Positions 18,003-26,677 of a stretch of 43,054 bases of DNA are shown here, piece after piece. The notes under the pieces are model-generated. The model was not told the DNA's origin. It made no database searches and worked only from the letters and a program-made list of their open reading frames with translations. The stretch is from Actinomycetota bacterium. Its GTDB lineage: Bacteria > Actinomycetota > JAICYB01. How positions within the stretch are numbered: position 1 is the stretch's first letter; every line of letters starts with the position of its first letter. Position numbers and translations under genes: made by a program. The stretch spans positions 1-43,054 of the forward strand of contig DATLFR010000151.1 in NCBI GenBank assembly GCA_035540895.1, in the 5' to 3' direction.

Positions 18003-18977
18003 ATGGTGGTCCAAGTGTGGATGTGGGTGGCTTTCACCGCCTTCGTCCTCGCCATGCTCTTCATAGACCTGTTCGTCTTCCATCGCGAGGCCAAGACGGT
18101 GCCGATGCGTGAGGCGGCGACCTGGAGCGTCGTGTGGATCGCGCTGGGCCTCAGCTTCGGGGCCTTCCTGTGGTGGTGGCAGGGCCCCCAGGTGGCGGGT
18201 GAGTACCTGGCCGGCTACCTGATCGAGAAGGCTCTGTCAGTCGACAACATCTTCGTCTTCGCGCTGCTGTTCGCCTACTTCGGGCTGCCCGACGAGTACC
18301 AGCACCGCGTCCTGTTCTGGGGGGTCCTGGGCGCCCTCGTCTTCCGCGCCGGTTTCATCGCCGCGGGAGCAGCGCTCCTCGAGGCCTTCCACTTCACCAT
18401 CTACGTCTTCGGGGCGTTCCTGGTCTTCACCGGGATCAAGATGGCGCGGCACAAGGAGGTGGAGATCCACCCGGAGAACAACCCGGCTCTCCGCCTGTTC
18501 CGGAAGATCCTGCCGATCACGAACCAGTACCACGGACAGCGGTTCTTCATCCGTGAGGACGGCCGGCGGTGGGCGACGCCGCTATTCGCCGTCCTCGTGG
18601 TCGTCGAGACGACCGATGTGGTCTTCGCCGTGGACTCGATCCCGGCCATCTTCGCCGTCACGAGGGAGCCGTTCATCGTCTTCACATCGAACGCGTTCGC
18701 CATCCTCGGCCTGCGTGCCCTGTTCTTCGTCCTGGCCGGGATGATCCGCAAGTTCCAGTACCTCAAGCTGGGCCTCTCTGCCGTCCTGGTCTTCGTGGGA
18801 GCCAAGATGCTGGCGAGCGACCTCTACCACGTCCCGATCTGGCTCTCGCTCGGAGTGATCGGAGCCGTCCTGGCCGTCTCGGTCATCGCCTCGCTGCTGC
18901 GTCCGATGGAGGCCGAGGTCGAGGTCCCGCCGACGGGGCCTGCGTTCCGCCCCGAGGACGACGTCCCGTCCGGCTAG
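18003..18977 (+). CDS. TerC family integral membrane protein (Alx-like)
   Basis: 324 residues, about nine membrane segments. TerC/Alx proteins act in metal (mainly Mn2+) export or in metalating secreted proteins; the exact ion here is not shown. Seen: the two family signatures with acidic membrane residues, KALSVDNIFVFALLF (about 79-93) and VETTDVVFAVDSIPAIF (about 203-219), and the loop with NPALRLFRKILPIT between them. The length is that of Alx-type proteins. The start ATG has GGAGG 6 nt upstream (GGAGGTCCGCTG). Its TAG stop is also the first half of the -10 hexamer of the next gene (aldo/keto reductase). It is divergent from the secreted four-cysteine protein. I found no yybP-ykoY-like riboswitch in the short upstream gap. 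Confidence 0.92.
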   Translation: MVVQVWMWVAFTAFVLAMLFIDLFVFHREAKTVPMREAATWSVVWIALGLSFGAFLWWWQGPQVAGEYLAGYLIEKALSVDNIFVFALLFAYFGLPDEYQHRVLFWGVLGALVFRAGFIAAGAALLEAFHFTIYVFGAFLVFTGIKMARHKEVEIHPENNPALRLFRKILPITNQYHGQRFFIREDGRRWATPLFAVLVVVETTDVVFAVDSIPAIFAVTREPFIVFTSNAFAILGLRALFFVLAGMIRKFQYLKLGLSAVLVFVGAKMLASDLYHVPIWLSLGVIGAVLAVSVIASLLRPMEAEVEVPPTGPAFRPEDDVPSG

Positions 18978-18986
18978 GCTGTCGAG
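18975..18986 (+). promoter_or_regulatory. Leaderless-type promoter (-10 TAGGCT) of the aldo/keto reductase gene
   Basis: TAGGCT at 18975-18980 followed by 6 nt (GTCGAG) and the ATG at 18987. The first three bases are the TAG stop codon of the TerC gene. GTCGAG is not a convincing SD at zero spacing, so leaderless initiation is likely. Confidence 0.5.
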
Positions 18987-19808
18987 ATGCAGACGCCGTG
19001 CGTCGAGGTTCGAGGAGCGCGCATACCGGCCCTCGGCTTCGGGACGTGGCAGCTCGAGGGGGACGTGTGCACCGAAGCCGTCCGCCATGCCCTCGAGCTC
19101 GGGTACCGGCACATCGACACGGCCCGCATGTACGCCAACGAGCGGGCCGTCGGGAAGGGGCTGAGGGACTCGGGCGTCGACCGCGACGAGGTCTTCGTCG
19201 TCACGAAGCTCTGGACCGACGAGATGCGGGCGGACCAGGTCGCCAAGTGCGTCCCGGACAGCCTCCGCCGGCTGGGCCTCGACCACCTGGACATGCTCCT
19301 GATCCACTGGCCGAGCTCTGACGTCCCCCTCGCCGAGACGCTCGACGCGATGCGGGCCCAGCAGGAGAAGGGCCGCGTGCGTTTCCTCGGTGTGAGCAAC
19401 TTCCCTCCCGGGCTACTGAAGGAGGCGCTCGACCTGGCCGATATCGTCTGCAACCAGGTCGAGTACCACCCCTACCTGGCCCAGGACGAGCTCCTGGCGA
19501 TGGCCCGGGAGCACGAGCTGACCCTGACCGCCTACTCCCCGCTCGCCCGGGGACGGGTGCACCGGGACATGACGCTGCGCCGCATCGCGGACCGCCACGG
19601 GGTCACGCCCGCCGAGGTGGTGCTGAGGTGGCTCATCCAGCAGCCCTATGTGTCGGTGATCCCCCGGTCGGCCGACCCTGCGCACCGTCAGGCGAACCTG
19701 GCCGCGCTCCGCATCAGGCTGGACGCCGACGAGATGCGCCGGATCTCGGCCCTGGGCCGCGACCAACGCCTCATCGACCCGGAGTTCGCCCCGGATTGGA
19801 CCTCCTAG
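18987..19808 (+). CDS. Aldo/keto reductase
   Basis: 273 residues, NADPH-dependent carbonyl reductase of the AKR superfamily (2,5-diketo-gluconate reductase-like group), a cytoplasmic TIM barrel. Seen: the catalytic tetrad D44 (RHIDTARMY), Y49, K74 (VVTKLW) and H107 (LLIHWPS), the FLGVSNF strand (about 133-139), NQVEYHPYL (about 156-164), and the cofactor-binding VSVIPRSADPAH segment near 222. Length is normal. It follows TerC by 9 bp but probably has its own leaderless promoter. The physiological carbonyl substrate cannot be told from sequence; it may detoxify aldehydes. Confidence 0.92.
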   Translation: MQTPCVEVRGARIPALGFGTWQLEGDVCTEAVRHALELGYRHIDTARMYANERAVGKGLRDSGVDRDEVFVVTKLWTDEMRADQVAKCVPDSLRRLGLDHLDMLLIHWPSSDVPLAETLDAMRAQQEKGRVRFLGVSNFPPGLLKEALDLADIVCNQVEYHPYLAQDELLAMAREHELTLTAYSPLARGRVHRDMTLRRIADRHGVTPAEVVLRWLIQQPYVSVIPRSADPAHRQANLAALRIRLDADEMRRISALGRDQRLIDPEFAPDWTS

Positions 19809-19825
19809 CCCGGCCCGGGCCCGGA

Positions 19826-19831
19826 TAGGCT
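19826..19831 (+). promoter_or_regulatory. Candidate -10 (TAGGCT) for the MscS gene
   Basis: Same hexamer as before the aldo/keto reductase gene, here 27 nt before the ATG, leaving a short leader that carries the AGGAGGAG ribosome-binding site. Confidence 0.35.
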
Positions 19832-19858
19832 CTAGGCCCGCGACCCAGAGGAGGAGCC

Positions 19859-20884
19859 ATGCCCGCCTTCCTCTCCTTCCTCCAGTCCCAGCCGTGCGGA
19901 CCTCCCGAGGAGGCTGCGGCCCTATGCGACTGGGTCTACGACGCCACCGGCAACGAGCTGCTCGCCCGCGCGAGCGATGTCCTCGTCCTCCGGCCCGTGC
20001 GCATCGTGATGATCCTCCTCGTGGCGTTCGTCCTGAACCGGCTGGCCAAGCGGGCCATCGCCAGGTTCGTCCGTAGCCTGCAGACGGACCGCATGCGCAG
20101 GGGGCTGGAGACGATCCGTGAGAAGCCGGCCGCCGGGGCGCTCTTCACCACCGACGAGCCCAGCCAGCGTGCCTCGTTGCGCGCGAGCACGACGGGAGCC
20201 GTCCTGTCCAGCGTGACGGGCTTCGTCATCTGGACCATCGCCTTCATCTACGTCCTGGCCGAGCTGCGGATCAACCTGGCTCCCCTGATCGCGGGTGCGG
20301 GCATCGCCGGTATCGCGATCGGCTTCGGGGCCCAGAACCTCGTGCGTGACTTCCTGTCCGGCCTGTTCATGCTCATCGAGGACCAGTACGGCGTCGGCGA
20401 CGTGATCGACGTCGGGGGTGTATCGGGGGTGGTGGAGGGCGTGAGTCTGCGGACGACTAGGCTGCGCGACGTCCACGGCAACGTGTGGCACGTGCCCAAC
20501 GGTACGATCGAGCGTGTGGGGAACCGGTCCCAGCTGTGGGCCCGATCGCTCCTGGACGTGTCGGTCGCCTACGACACCGACCTCGACCACGCCATGGAGG
20601 TCATCGGCAGGGTCGCTCGGGAGATGGCCGACGATCCAGCGTGGCGGGAGGCGATCCTGGAGGAGCCCGAGGTGTGGGGGGTCGAGAACCTCGGGGAGAG
20701 CGGCATCGACATCCGCCTGGTGGTCAAGACGAAGCCCCGCTCTCAGTGGGAGGTGTCACGCGAGCTGCGGCGTCGCCTGAAGCAGAGCTTCGACGCGGAG
20801 GGGATCCAGATACCGTTCCCGCAGCGCACCGTCTGGACCCGCACCGACGAGGGAGCTGAGCGCGACGTCAGAGGTCCTGGGTGA
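19859..20884 (+). CDS. Mechanosensitive ion channel family protein (MscS-type)
   Basis: 341 residues. MscS-type channels open under membrane tension to release solutes in hypo-osmotic shock. Seen: a membrane segment at about 45-60, one at 115-135, then the pore-lining TM3 at about 138-170 with the Gly/Ala-rich pattern LIAGAGIAGIAIGFGAQNL and VRDFLSGLFMLIEDQYGVGD, which is the most conserved part of the family. The beta domain (VSLRTTRLRD, HVPNG) and an alpha/beta C-terminal domain follow. ATG has AGGAGGAGCC upstream. The last 17 bp overlap the convergent metallophosphoesterase gene. Confidence 0.92.
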   Translation: MPAFLSFLQSQPCGPPEEAAALCDWVYDATGNELLARASDVLVLRPVRIVMILLVAFVLNRLAKRAIARFVRSLQTDRMRRGLETIREKPAAGALFTTDEPSQRASLRASTTGAVLSSVTGFVIWTIAFIYVLAELRINLAPLIAGAGIAGIAIGFGAQNLVRDFLSGLFMLIEDQYGVGDVIDVGGVSGVVEGVSLRTTRLRDVHGNVWHVPNGTIERVGNRSQLWARSLLDVSVAYDTDLDHAMEVIGRVAREMADDPAWREAILEEPEVWGVENLGESGIDIRLVVKTKPRSQWEVSRELRRRLKQSFDAEGIQIPFPQRTVWTRTDEGAERDVRGPG

Positions 20885-22286
20885 CGAGGCGGCGGTCGAT
20901 CGTCAGGCTCCCGGTCGTTGGGGACTGCTGGACGACGTCGTAGGCGACGAGCCGCGGCGTGGCCCCCGGCCGGAAGTACAGGATCTGCGCGGACAGCGGA
21001 ACGCCCCCGGGCTCGGACAGCAGGTTCACGCCGGCGCCTCCCGTCGTGCCGGCCCGGAGGAACAGCGTCGAGTCGCGGGTCTCCTCCGACTGGGTGTGGT
21101 AGTGCCCGGACACGACCAGCGGGACGGAGCCGGCGAGCGCCCTGGCCATCCGGTCGTCGTGGACGGCCACGACGTCGGGTGACCGCGGCAGGGCTCGCAG
21201 GTCGGAGGCGATGCGCGCGGACGCCGACCGGGCGAGCTCGACGAACCGCTCGTGGTCGAGCTCCTGCTCCTTGTTCTCCGTGTAGGCGGGGTGTCCCAGC
21301 CCGTAGAGGAGCAGGCCGTCCAGCTCGGCCGTGTCCCCGTCGAGCACGATGCCGTTGGGGAGCTGGCGGATCGCATCCTGCACCGCGGGGGGATCGTGGT
21401 TCCCGCGCACGAAGACGTACGGGACCTCCAGTGACGGGATCGCCTGCACGACCGCCTCCTCCAGCGGGGTTCCGTACGAGGTGAGGTCCCCGGTATCGAG
21501 CACGAAGGCCACGTCGAAGCCGCGGGCGAGCTGTCGCATCATGCCGATCCCGAGGGGGGAGACGTGGATATCCGACACGTGCAGGACGCGTACCTCGTCA
21601 GGCTCCCTGATCGCGCTCGGCTCGAGAGCCGTGTAGGCGCGGACGGCGCTCGACACGACCCGATTCAGCTCACGCCGGAAGGCTTCCAGCCGGTCCGTGA
21701 CCTCCTCCACCGAGCCGATCAGCTGCGGGGCGAGGACGAGGGAGCCCGAGAACCTCGGCTCCCGGAAGGCCTCCGGCCTCCAACCCGTCCACGCCGAGGC
21801 TCCGCTCCCACCGACGGCCAGGACCGCCGCCGCGGTGCACACGGCGACGGACGCCCACGCCCGACGGAACAGCAGGAGTCCCACGAGGAGCCCTCCCGCC
21901 AGCGCGATCAGCGTCATGCGCACGGCGTAGGGCCGCAGGCTGCGACGCGCGTCCGCCTCGACCCGTTCGGCGAGCGCGCGCGTGCTCCCTCCGCGCAGCT
22001 CCTCGCCCAACCCGTTCACATCGACCCCGCGCAGCGTCGCTGTCAGACGGAGCGGGGCGTCGTGCGTGTCGGCCGCCAAGGCTCCCAACGGCGGGAGCTC
22101 GATCGACGTGACGCCCCGTCCGAGCCGGGAGTGCAGCTCGACGGTGAACGGCCCCATCTCCTCCTGCTTCGCGCCGAACGCGAGCAGGGCGACGGCGGCG
22201 GCGAGCACTCCGGCCGCGACCGGGAGCAGCAGACGGACCAAACCGAGCGCCGTTCGACGGACCGTCTCCACGCGCGGACGATACAT
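20868..22286 (-). CDS. Membrane-anchored metallophosphoesterase
   Basis: 472 residues. N-terminal region: membrane segment at about 17-37, a roughly 85-residue soluble stretch (38-122), then two more at about 124-140 and 146-161, so with three segments the catalytic domain is expected outside the cytoplasm. Catalytic domain (about 230-472) has all calcineurin-like motifs: VSDIH (D239, H241), DTGD (D264-D267), RGNHD (N296, H297), VAVHD and SGHYHTQ. The enzyme should bind two metals and cleave a phosphoester; substrate unknown. The ATG is preceded by a weak SD. It overlaps the 3' end of the MscS gene and is divergent from the antiporter-like gene at 22341. Confidence 0.88.
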   Translation of the reverse strand: MYRPRVETVRRTALGLVRLLLPVAAGVLAAAVALLAFGAKQEEMGPFTVELHSRLGRGVTSIELPPLGALAADTHDAPLRLTATLRGVDVNGLGEELRGGSTRALAERVEADARRSLRPYAVRMTLIALAGGLLVGLLLFRRAWASVAVCTAAAVLAVGGSGASAWTGWRPEAFREPRFSGSLVLAPQLIGSVEEVTDRLEAFRRELNRVVSSAVRAYTALEPSAIREPDEVRVLHVSDIHVSPLGIGMMRQLARGFDVAFVLDTGDLTSYGTPLEEAVVQAIPSLEVPYVFVRGNHDPPAVQDAIRQLPNGIVLDGDTAELDGLLLYGLGHPAYTENKEQELDHERFVELARSASARIASDLRALPRSPDVVAVHDDRMARALAGSVPLVVSGHYHTQSEETRDSTLFLRAGTTGGAGVNLLSEPGGVPLSAQILYFRPGATPRLVAYDVVQQSPTTGSLTIDRRLVTQDL

Positions 22287-22340
22287 CGGCGCCGACGCAG
22301 GTGCAGCCGGATGCGTTAGAAACCCCCCGGAGGTGGCGAT

Positions 22341-23291
22341 CTGTCGGTCCTAGCGGTCGTTGGCGGGCTCGCGCTGATGGCGTGGGCATCCGAGCACTTC
22401 GTGATGGGGGCGTCCAGGCTCGCCCTCGCTCTGCGGGTGTCACCGGTCCTGATCGGCGCCGTGGTGATCGGGTTCGGCACGAGCGCCCCCGAGATGGTCA
22501 CCTCGGTCCTGGCCGTCGCGGCCGGCTCCCGGGACATCGCGCTCGGCAACGTGATCGGATCGAACGCGGCCAACGTCACGCTGGTCCTCGGGATCGCCAC
22601 ACTCATCAGGCCGGCGACCGTGGCGAGCGCGACGCTCCGTCGCGAGGCTCCCATGTCGACGCTCTCGGTCGGCCTGCTGACGATCCTCCTCCTGGCCGGG
22701 GTCAGCCGTCCGGAGGGGATCGCCTGTCTGCTCGCGCTGGTCGTCTTCATGGTCCTCATCGTCCGGGGCTCCCGGGACGGTGGGGAGCCGATCGCCCACG
22801 AGGTCGAGGAGCTGCTCGGCGAGGGCTCCCCGCCCGTCTATCGCACCTCGGCCGAAGCCCTACGGACCGGCCTCGGCCTCGCCGGGACGCTGGGCGGAGC
22901 CCAGCTGCTCGTCTGGGGAGCCGTCCGGATAGCGGAGGGGATCGGGGTATCGCAGGGGTTCGTGGGTTTCACGCTCGTCGCGGTCGGGACGTCGCTGCCC
23001 GAGCTCGTCACGGCCATCCAGGCCGCCCGCAAGGGGGAGACCGACCTCGTCGTCGGGAACGTCCTGGGCAGCAACGTGTTCAACAGCCTCGCGGTCGCCG
23101 GCACGGTGGCCGTCGTCTCTCCGGGCCCCCTCGTCGACCGCGGACTCGCCGGCCCCGGCGTCTTCATGATGGCGGCGGTCTGCGCGATCGCCTACCTGTT
23201 CATGGCGACGGGGGGGTGCATCACGCGCCGGGAGGGGGCGGTCCTGCTCGCGATGTGGGTGATGACGACGCCGCTGCTGGTGGTGCTCTGA
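22341..23291 (+). CDS. Calcium/sodium antiporter-like CaCA family protein (CTG start proposed)
   Basis: 316 residues from the proposed start, ten or so membrane segments, with the two internal alpha-repeats of the cation/Ca2+ exchanger family: GFGTSAPEMVTS with GNVIGSNAANVTLVLG, and AVGTSLPELVTAIQA with GNVLGSNVFNSLAVAG. These hold the ion-binding acidic and polar residues. The first ATG in frame (22377) has no SD and removes part of the first membrane helix; CTG 22341 has GGAGGT 7 nt upstream and restores SVLAVVGGLALMAWASEHFV, the usual beginning in this family. An in-frame TAG lies just before, so no earlier start exists. If CTG is rejected the gene is 22377-23291. The family exports Ca2+ or exchanges Na+/Ca2+; the ion is not proven. 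Converges with the YflT-like gene with a 3-bp gap. Confidence 0.85.
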   Translation: MSVLAVVGGLALMAWASEHFVMGASRLALALRVSPVLIGAVVIGFGTSAPEMVTSVLAVAAGSRDIALGNVIGSNAANVTLVLGIATLIRPATVASATLRREAPMSTLSVGLLTILLLAGVSRPEGIACLLALVVFMVLIVRGSRDGGEPIAHEVEELLGEGSPPVYRTSAEALRTGLGLAGTLGGAQLLVWGAVRIAEGIGVSQGFVGFTLVAVGTSLPELVTAIQAARKGETDLVVGNVLGSNVFNSLAVAGTVAVVSPGPLVDRGLAGPGVFMMAAVCAIAYLFMATGGCITRREGAVLLAMWVMTTPLLVVL

Positions 23292-23294
23292 CCG

Positions 23295-23858
23295 CTAGGC
23301 CTGCCGGCCGTCGAAGTGGTCGATGCGCTCCGCACCCGCTTCGCGCAGGATCGTCTCGGCCCGCTCCAGCTCCTCGGCCGTCGGGGCGCTGACGCCGACC
23401 GGCGTCTGGCCCGCCGCATGCAGGGCCTCGTCCTTGTCCTCGGCGGCCTTCTTGCCGGCTCCGATGACCATCCCGGCGACGGCGCCGAAGAGCCCGGCGG
23501 CGAGGGTCGTGACACCGACCATGGCCGGGTCGTCCAGGACGCCCATGGCGACCAAGACGAACCCGATGACGAGTCCGGCGACCGCGAACAGCAGTCCGCC
23601 CGACACGATCCCCAGTCCGCCGCCCTTCACCATCGATTCGGTGGCCACGGGGACCGGACCCGGCGACATGACGATATGGTCACGCTCTTCCACCTGCTCG
23701 GCGGCGCCGACCTGCTTCGAGTCTGTGTCCCGACCGACGTCGATCCGGTCCGGTCCGAACCCGGCCTCCCTCAAGCGGTCCGCGGCGCGTTTGGCGGCGT
23801 GGGCGTCGGCGAACGTGGCGACGATCGTGTTCGGCTGCTGGGCGTCGTCGGTCCTCAT
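23295..23858 (-). CDS. General stress protein YflT/17M-like with membrane segments
   Basis: 187 residues. The N-terminal part (about 10-45: NTIVATFADAHAAKRAADRL, GFGPDRIDV) resembles the YflT/heat-induced stress protein domain; then a glycine-rich hydrophobic hairpin at about 82-128 (GGGLGIVSGGLLFAVAGLVI and VGVTTLAAGLFGAVAGMVIGAG), and a C-terminal repeat of the N-terminal pattern (TAEELERAETILREAGAERID). The function is not known; homologues in other bacteria are stress-induced. GGAGAG precedes ATG 23858; the frame is open to 23891 with another possible start. It converges on the CaCA gene. Confidence 0.7.
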   Translation of the reverse strand: MRTDDAQQPNTIVATFADAHAAKRAADRLREAGFGPDRIDVGRDTDSKQVGAAEQVEERDHIVMSPGPVPVATESMVKGGGLGIVSGGLLFAVAGLVIGFVLVAMGVLDDPAMVGVTTLAAGLFGAVAGMVIGAGKKAAEDKDEALHAAGQTPVGVSAPTAEELERAETILREAGAERIDHFDGRQA

Positions 23859-23946
23859 GCTCTCCGGATACCCCGCCTCAGACCCCCCCAATCACGCCTG
23901 CCGTCCCTGGGTTGGCTCGGACGTCACCGACGATCACACTGGTCGG

Positions 23947-25521
23947 GTGGGGCGCAAGACATGGACGCTGGTGTCGGTGGTGCTCGCTTCGGGGTCGGTC
24001 TTCCTCGACACCACCGTCGTCAACGTGGCTCTCCCCGCCATGGGCGAGGATCTTCCCTCGGCCGTCTTCGGGCGGTACGAGGCCCAGAACTACGTCTACT
24101 ACGGCTACCTCCTGGCTCTCTCCTCACTCCTGATGCTGGCCGGCGGTCTCTCCGACCACGCGGGGAGGAGAAGGACGTACCTCGTCGGACTCATCGGGTT
24201 CGGCGTCACGTCTCTGCTCTGCGGGCTGGCTCCAACGATGGACCTTCTCATCGTGTTCCGGCTCTTGCAGGGAGCGGCGGGAGCGCTCCTGGTTCCTGGG
24301 TCGCTCGCGATCATCACGGCCACCTTCGAGGGGGACGAGCAAGGACGCGCGTTCGGTATCTGGGCGGCCGCGTCGGCCGTCACGTCCATCCTGGGCCCCG
24401 TCGTCGGGGGGGTGCTGGTCGAGGGGGTCACGTGGAGGGCGGTGTTCCTCGTGCACCTCCCACTCATCGGGGTGGCCGTCTGGGGAGCCTGGCGCCACAT
24501 CGAGGAGTCGAGCCCTGAGGAGGTGCCCTTCGACGGGGTCGGCGCGACCCTGGCGGCCGTCGCCGTGGGGGGCCTGGCGTTCGGTGCGATCCGCGGTCAG
24601 TCGTCGTCGTGGGAGGGGGCGGTGCCCTATGTCTCGCTCTCCGTCGGCGTGGGAGCCGCTGTGGCGCTGCCGTGGTGGATGCGGCGGGTTGCGAACCCCC
24701 TGGTCCCCCTCGAGGTCTTCCGGTCCCGCAACTTCGTCGTCACGAACGTGTCGACGCTCCTCATCTACGGAGCGCTGTACGTGATGCTGCAGGTGCTCGC
24801 CCTGTACACGGTCGGGATCCTGGGCTACACCGAGGTAGCCTTCGGGATCGGCGTCGTTCCCATGTCGCTGTTCCTCGCCGTCTCAGCCGGTCGCTTCGGC
24901 CAGATAGCTGCACGGGTGGGTCCTCGCCGGTTCATGGCCGCGGGCCCGGTCATGTCGGGGATCGGCCTGCTGTGGCTGGCCCGTCTCCCCGACGACAGCT
25001 CGCCGTGGAGGGCGACGGGGACCGAGCTCGCGTCCTACATACCGAGCCGGGGGTACGTGGTGGATCTGCTCCCTGGCCTCGTCCTGTTCGGCCTCGGACT
25101 CATGGTCATGGTCCCACCCCTCACCATGACCTTGATGCGCTCCCTGCCGGTCCGCCACGCAGGCATCGGGTCGGCATTCAACAACGCGGTCTCACGCGTG
25201 GGCCCCCAACTGGTCGGGGCCCTGCTCTTCGTGGCGATCACGGCTTCGTTCCAGAGCGCGATGTGGGCGCGGTTCCCCGACCTCGACATCACGTCGCCCG
25301 AGGCCCGGCAGCGGATCAGCCCATTGAACCGACCCGACCCCTCCGTACCGGAGCGGGTTGCCGGCGTGGCCCGCGAGGCGTCCGGAGACGCGTTCCGTCT
25401 CGCGATGGGCGTAGCCGGGTTCCTCGCGATCGTGGGGGGTGTGGTGAACGGCATCGGGATCAGCGACAGGGAGGCCCTCCATCCGCCCCACTCTGAAGCG
25501 TCAGCCTCGGGGGACGATTGA
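23947..25521 (+). CDS. MFS transporter, DHA2-type (EmrB/QacA-like) drug/solute exporter
   Basis: 524 residues, 14 predicted membrane segments. The proton-coupled exporter of the DHA2 family. Seen: motif D1-like LDTTVVNVALPA (about 17-28), motif A-like GGLSDHAGRRRTYL (about 64-77), RLLQGAAGALLVPGSLAII (about 101-119), and motif C-like LGPVVGGVLVE (about 149-159), which together mark an antiporter rather than a uniporter. Substrate unknown. The start is GTG 23947 (VGRKTW); CACACT lies 6 nt upstream and no SD is seen, so a leaderless start is possible. The same reading frame stays open upstream but there runs antisense through the stress-protein gene. Confidence 0.88.
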   Translation: MGRKTWTLVSVVLASGSVFLDTTVVNVALPAMGEDLPSAVFGRYEAQNYVYYGYLLALSSLLMLAGGLSDHAGRRRTYLVGLIGFGVTSLLCGLAPTMDLLIVFRLLQGAAGALLVPGSLAIITATFEGDEQGRAFGIWAAASAVTSILGPVVGGVLVEGVTWRAVFLVHLPLIGVAVWGAWRHIEESSPEEVPFDGVGATLAAVAVGGLAFGAIRGQSSSWEGAVPYVSLSVGVGAAVALPWWMRRVANPLVPLEVFRSRNFVVTNVSTLLIYGALYVMLQVLALYTVGILGYTEVAFGIGVVPMSLFLAVSAGRFGQIAARVGPRRFMAAGPVMSGIGLLWLARLPDDSSPWRATGTELASYIPSRGYVVDLLPGLVLFGLGLMVMVPPLTMTLMRSLPVRHAGIGSAFNNAVSRVGPQLVGALLFVAITASFQSAMWARFPDLDITSPEARQRISPLNRPDPSVPERVAGVAREASGDAFRLAMGVAGFLAIVGGVVNGIGISDREALHPPHSEASASGDD

Positions 25522-25615
25522 CCTCGCTGCCCCCCTGCGTCCGGACCCCTCGTTCACCGATGACGCCGCGGGAAGGGAAAGCGACGTCGGCGGGTTCATG
25601 CGACGGAGGAACATG

Positions 25616-26677
25616 ATGGAACGTTCGAGGCAGGAGTTCGGCTCCCACGAGCCGGGACGGGCGAGGCCGCGGCGCGCATGGATCGCGGTCGGGCTCTGCG
25701 CGCTGCTCCTGGTCTCCGGGACGGGGGCGGCGTGGGGTTTCGACCGGACCCGGAGCGCGGTCCTGCCCGCCGGGACCGTCGTCGGAGGGGTGGCCGTGGG
25801 AGGTCTCACGGAGCAGGAGGCGACCGACCGGGTCCATCGGGCGGTCGTCCCTCCGCTGCAGGTACCGGTCCTGCTGCGGGCGGGGGAGGTGCAGCGCAGC
25901 GTCAGCCCCTGGGAGCTGGGCTTGCGCGTCGACGGCCCCGGAGCGGTCCGGGCGGCCTTCGACGGGTACCGGTCCGCGCCGCTGCCCCGCCGCCTCTGGG
26001 ACAGCCTGACGGGCAACGGGGGACGGGTAGATGCGCCACCGCAGCTCGACCGGGAGGTCCTGCGCCGAGCCCTGGCCGACCTGGCCGCCGAGGTGGACAG
26101 GCAACCGCAGGAGGCCCGGCTGGACGTGTCGGGGGGCTGGGTGCAGGTGGTCGGCGCGCAGGACGGACAGCGTCTCGAGCTCGACGCCGCCGTCGACGTC
26201 GTGTCGCGATCGCTCGGCCCCGGCGCGGCTCCCATCGACCTGCCGGTCTCGACGGTCGCCCCGGCGGTCCCCACCGATCGGTACAGGTCGGTCGTCCTCG
26301 TGAGGAGGGCGGAGCGGCGCCTCTACCACTACGTCGACGGTCAGGTCGCGCGGACGTACCCGGTGGCGGTCGGGAAGCTGGGTCACTCCACTCCCAGCGG
26401 CGTCTTCGAGATCACCGCGAAGCGGCGCAACCCCGCCTGGTACAACCCGGGCAGCGAGTGGGCGCGGGGGATGCCCCGGGTGATCGCCCCGGGGCCGGCC
26501 AACCCGCTGGGCACGCGAGCGCTGAACATCAACTCTCCCGGGATACGGATCCACGGCACCGCCGCGGCCGCGTCCATCGGCCAGGCGGCGTCCCACGGCT
26601 GCATCAGGATGCTGCGGGCCGACGTGGAGGAGCTCTTCGAGCGGGTCGAGACGGGTGACGCGGTGGTGATCGTCTAG
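25616..26677 (+). CDS. L,D-transpeptidase (YkuD) with N-terminal membrane anchor and peptidoglycan-binding-like domain
   Basis: 353 residues. A membrane helix at about 22-40 anchors the protein; residues 50-215 form a tandem VanW/PG4-like peptidoglycan-binding region (TVVGGVAVGGLTEQEATDRV, VQVVGAQDGQRLELD); residues 222-353 are the YkuD catalytic domain with RIHGTAAAASIGQAASHGC (H313 to C329) and R331, the catalytic Cys-His motif. The enzyme makes 3-3 (meso-DAP) crosslinks or attaches proteins to the wall, acting outside. Start: GGAGGA (25605-25610) lies 5 nt before ATG 25616; ATGs at 25598 and 25613 are also in frame. Its TAG stop shares CTAG with the convergent next gene. Confidence 0.92.
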   Translation: MERSRQEFGSHEPGRARPRRAWIAVGLCALLLVSGTGAAWGFDRTRSAVLPAGTVVGGVAVGGLTEQEATDRVHRAVVPPLQVPVLLRAGEVQRSVSPWELGLRVDGPGAVRAAFDGYRSAPLPRRLWDSLTGNGGRVDAPPQLDREVLRRALADLAAEVDRQPQEARLDVSGGWVQVVGAQDGQRLELDAAVDVVSRSLGPGAAPIDLPVSTVAPAVPTDRYRSVVLVRRAERRLYHYVDGQVARTYPVAVGKLGHSTPSGVFEITAKRRNPAWYNPGSEWARGMPRVIAPGPANPLGTRALNINSPGIRIHGTAAAASIGQAASHGCIRMLRADVEELFERVETGDAVVIV

